Assembly (NCBI GenBank): GCA_021781535.1
Contig: JAJXWO010000034.1
Span: 1 to 35,322, forward strand
From: Deltaproteobacteria bacterium
GTDB taxonomy: Bacteria; Desulfobacterota; Desulfuromonadia; Geobacterales; Pseudopelobacteraceae
Direction of reading: 5' to 3'
Length of the DNA stretch: 35,322 bases
Shown here: positions 35,208-35,322 of the stretch, piece after piece
How positions within the stretch are numbered: the stretch's first letter is position 1
How the letters are laid out: each line of letters begins with the position of its first letter
Program-made: the position numbers and the translations under genes
Notes under the pieces: generated by a model
Database searches by the model: none
Told to the model about the DNA's origin: nothing
The model's input: the letters and a program-made list of their open reading frames with translations, nothing else

Positions 35208-35255
35208 CAGATTGATGTTCTCCAGGAACGCTTGTTGTGAGAGGCCTGTACCTGT

Positions 35256-35322
35256 CTACTGAATGCTTATCAGTTCTATCTCGAAGGTTACGTCTTCACC
35301 GGCGAGCGGGTGGTTGGCATCA
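35256..35322 (-). CDS. FKBP/SlyD-type peptidyl-prolyl isomerase, C-terminal end only
   Basis: The minus strand reads DANHPLAGEDVTFEIELISIQ and then a TAG stop (35256-35258). DxNHPLAG followed by a beta strand is the closing segment of the FKBP domain in SlyD-like isomerases. The rest of the gene lies beyond the right edge, so whether it has the SlyD insert-in-flap or metal-binding tail cannot be seen; the visible tail ends soon after the domain, so no long His-rich tail is present. Confidence 0.8.
   Translation of the reverse strand, partial: DANHPLAGEDVTFEIELISIQ

Noticed and set aside
1..35322. CRISPR arrays, tRNA genes, rRNA genes and insertion sequences
   Set aside because: I saw no regularly spaced direct repeats, no cloverleaf-like block, and no transposase or integrase reading frame; this was reading by eye, so a tRNA-finding program would be the decisive check.

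Overview
The window looks like a piece of chromosome from a Geobacterales-type bacterium (Desulfuromonadota). The reasons are two adjacent multihaem c-type cytochrome genes, one a nine-haem lipoprotein, an NtrB/NtrC pair preceded by dusB, several regulated nucleotide and phosphate enzymes, and the general gene style. This assignment is inference from protein style; no database search was possible. I see no prophage, insertion sequence, CRISPR array, tRNA or rRNA gene.

Layout. Bases 1-4,940 are a cell-envelope and electron-transfer region: the 3' end of a multihaem cytochrome, a nine-haem lipoprotein cytochrome with a strong terminator, then two exported proteins sharing a small 'SGGY' module on either side of a membrane-anchored DUF3108 protein. 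Bases 5,031-8,214 are a tightly coupled trio: a DUF4143-type ATPase behind a paired operator-like inverted repeat, a GT51 peptidoglycan glycosyltransferase and rlmN, joined by two ATGA overlaps. After a 290-bp gap holding a pair of face-to-face repeats comes rhlE on the minus strand, with a strong promoter and a leader of about 240 nt. It is divergent from a YhaM-like OB-HD nuclease/phosphohydrolase gene.

Bases 11,439-15,049 (minus) are dusB-ntrB-ntrC, the order known as nifR3-ntrB-ntrC in alphaproteobacteria. tatB-like, hsp20 and recO follow. Bases 16,942-22,797 (plus) hold mutS2, a PilB/GspE-type ATPase with MshEN-like N-terminal repeats, and a PAS-PAS-GGDEF diguanylate cyclase. The last two suggest a local c-di-GMP source and receiver. 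Bases 22,880-28,617 hold divergent ovoA (ovothiol sulfoxide synthase fused to a methyltransferase) and metH. Bases 28,692-32,118 (minus) hold rsgA, a CBS-DRTGG family II pyrophosphatase and a CHAD protein, the last two being a plausible phosphate-polymer pair. The right end has srkA, mscL, a small cytosolic parvulin, folD with a near-perfect bidirectional terminator, and the last codons of an FKBP/SlyD-type isomerase.

Most of the window is housekeeping. The parts most worth a second look are the SGGY/DUF3108 cluster behind the cytochromes, the operator-controlled ATPase fused by overlap to envelope and ribosome genes, ovoA (an oxygen-using enzyme) in an apparently anaerobic lineage, and the putative c-di-GMP module.
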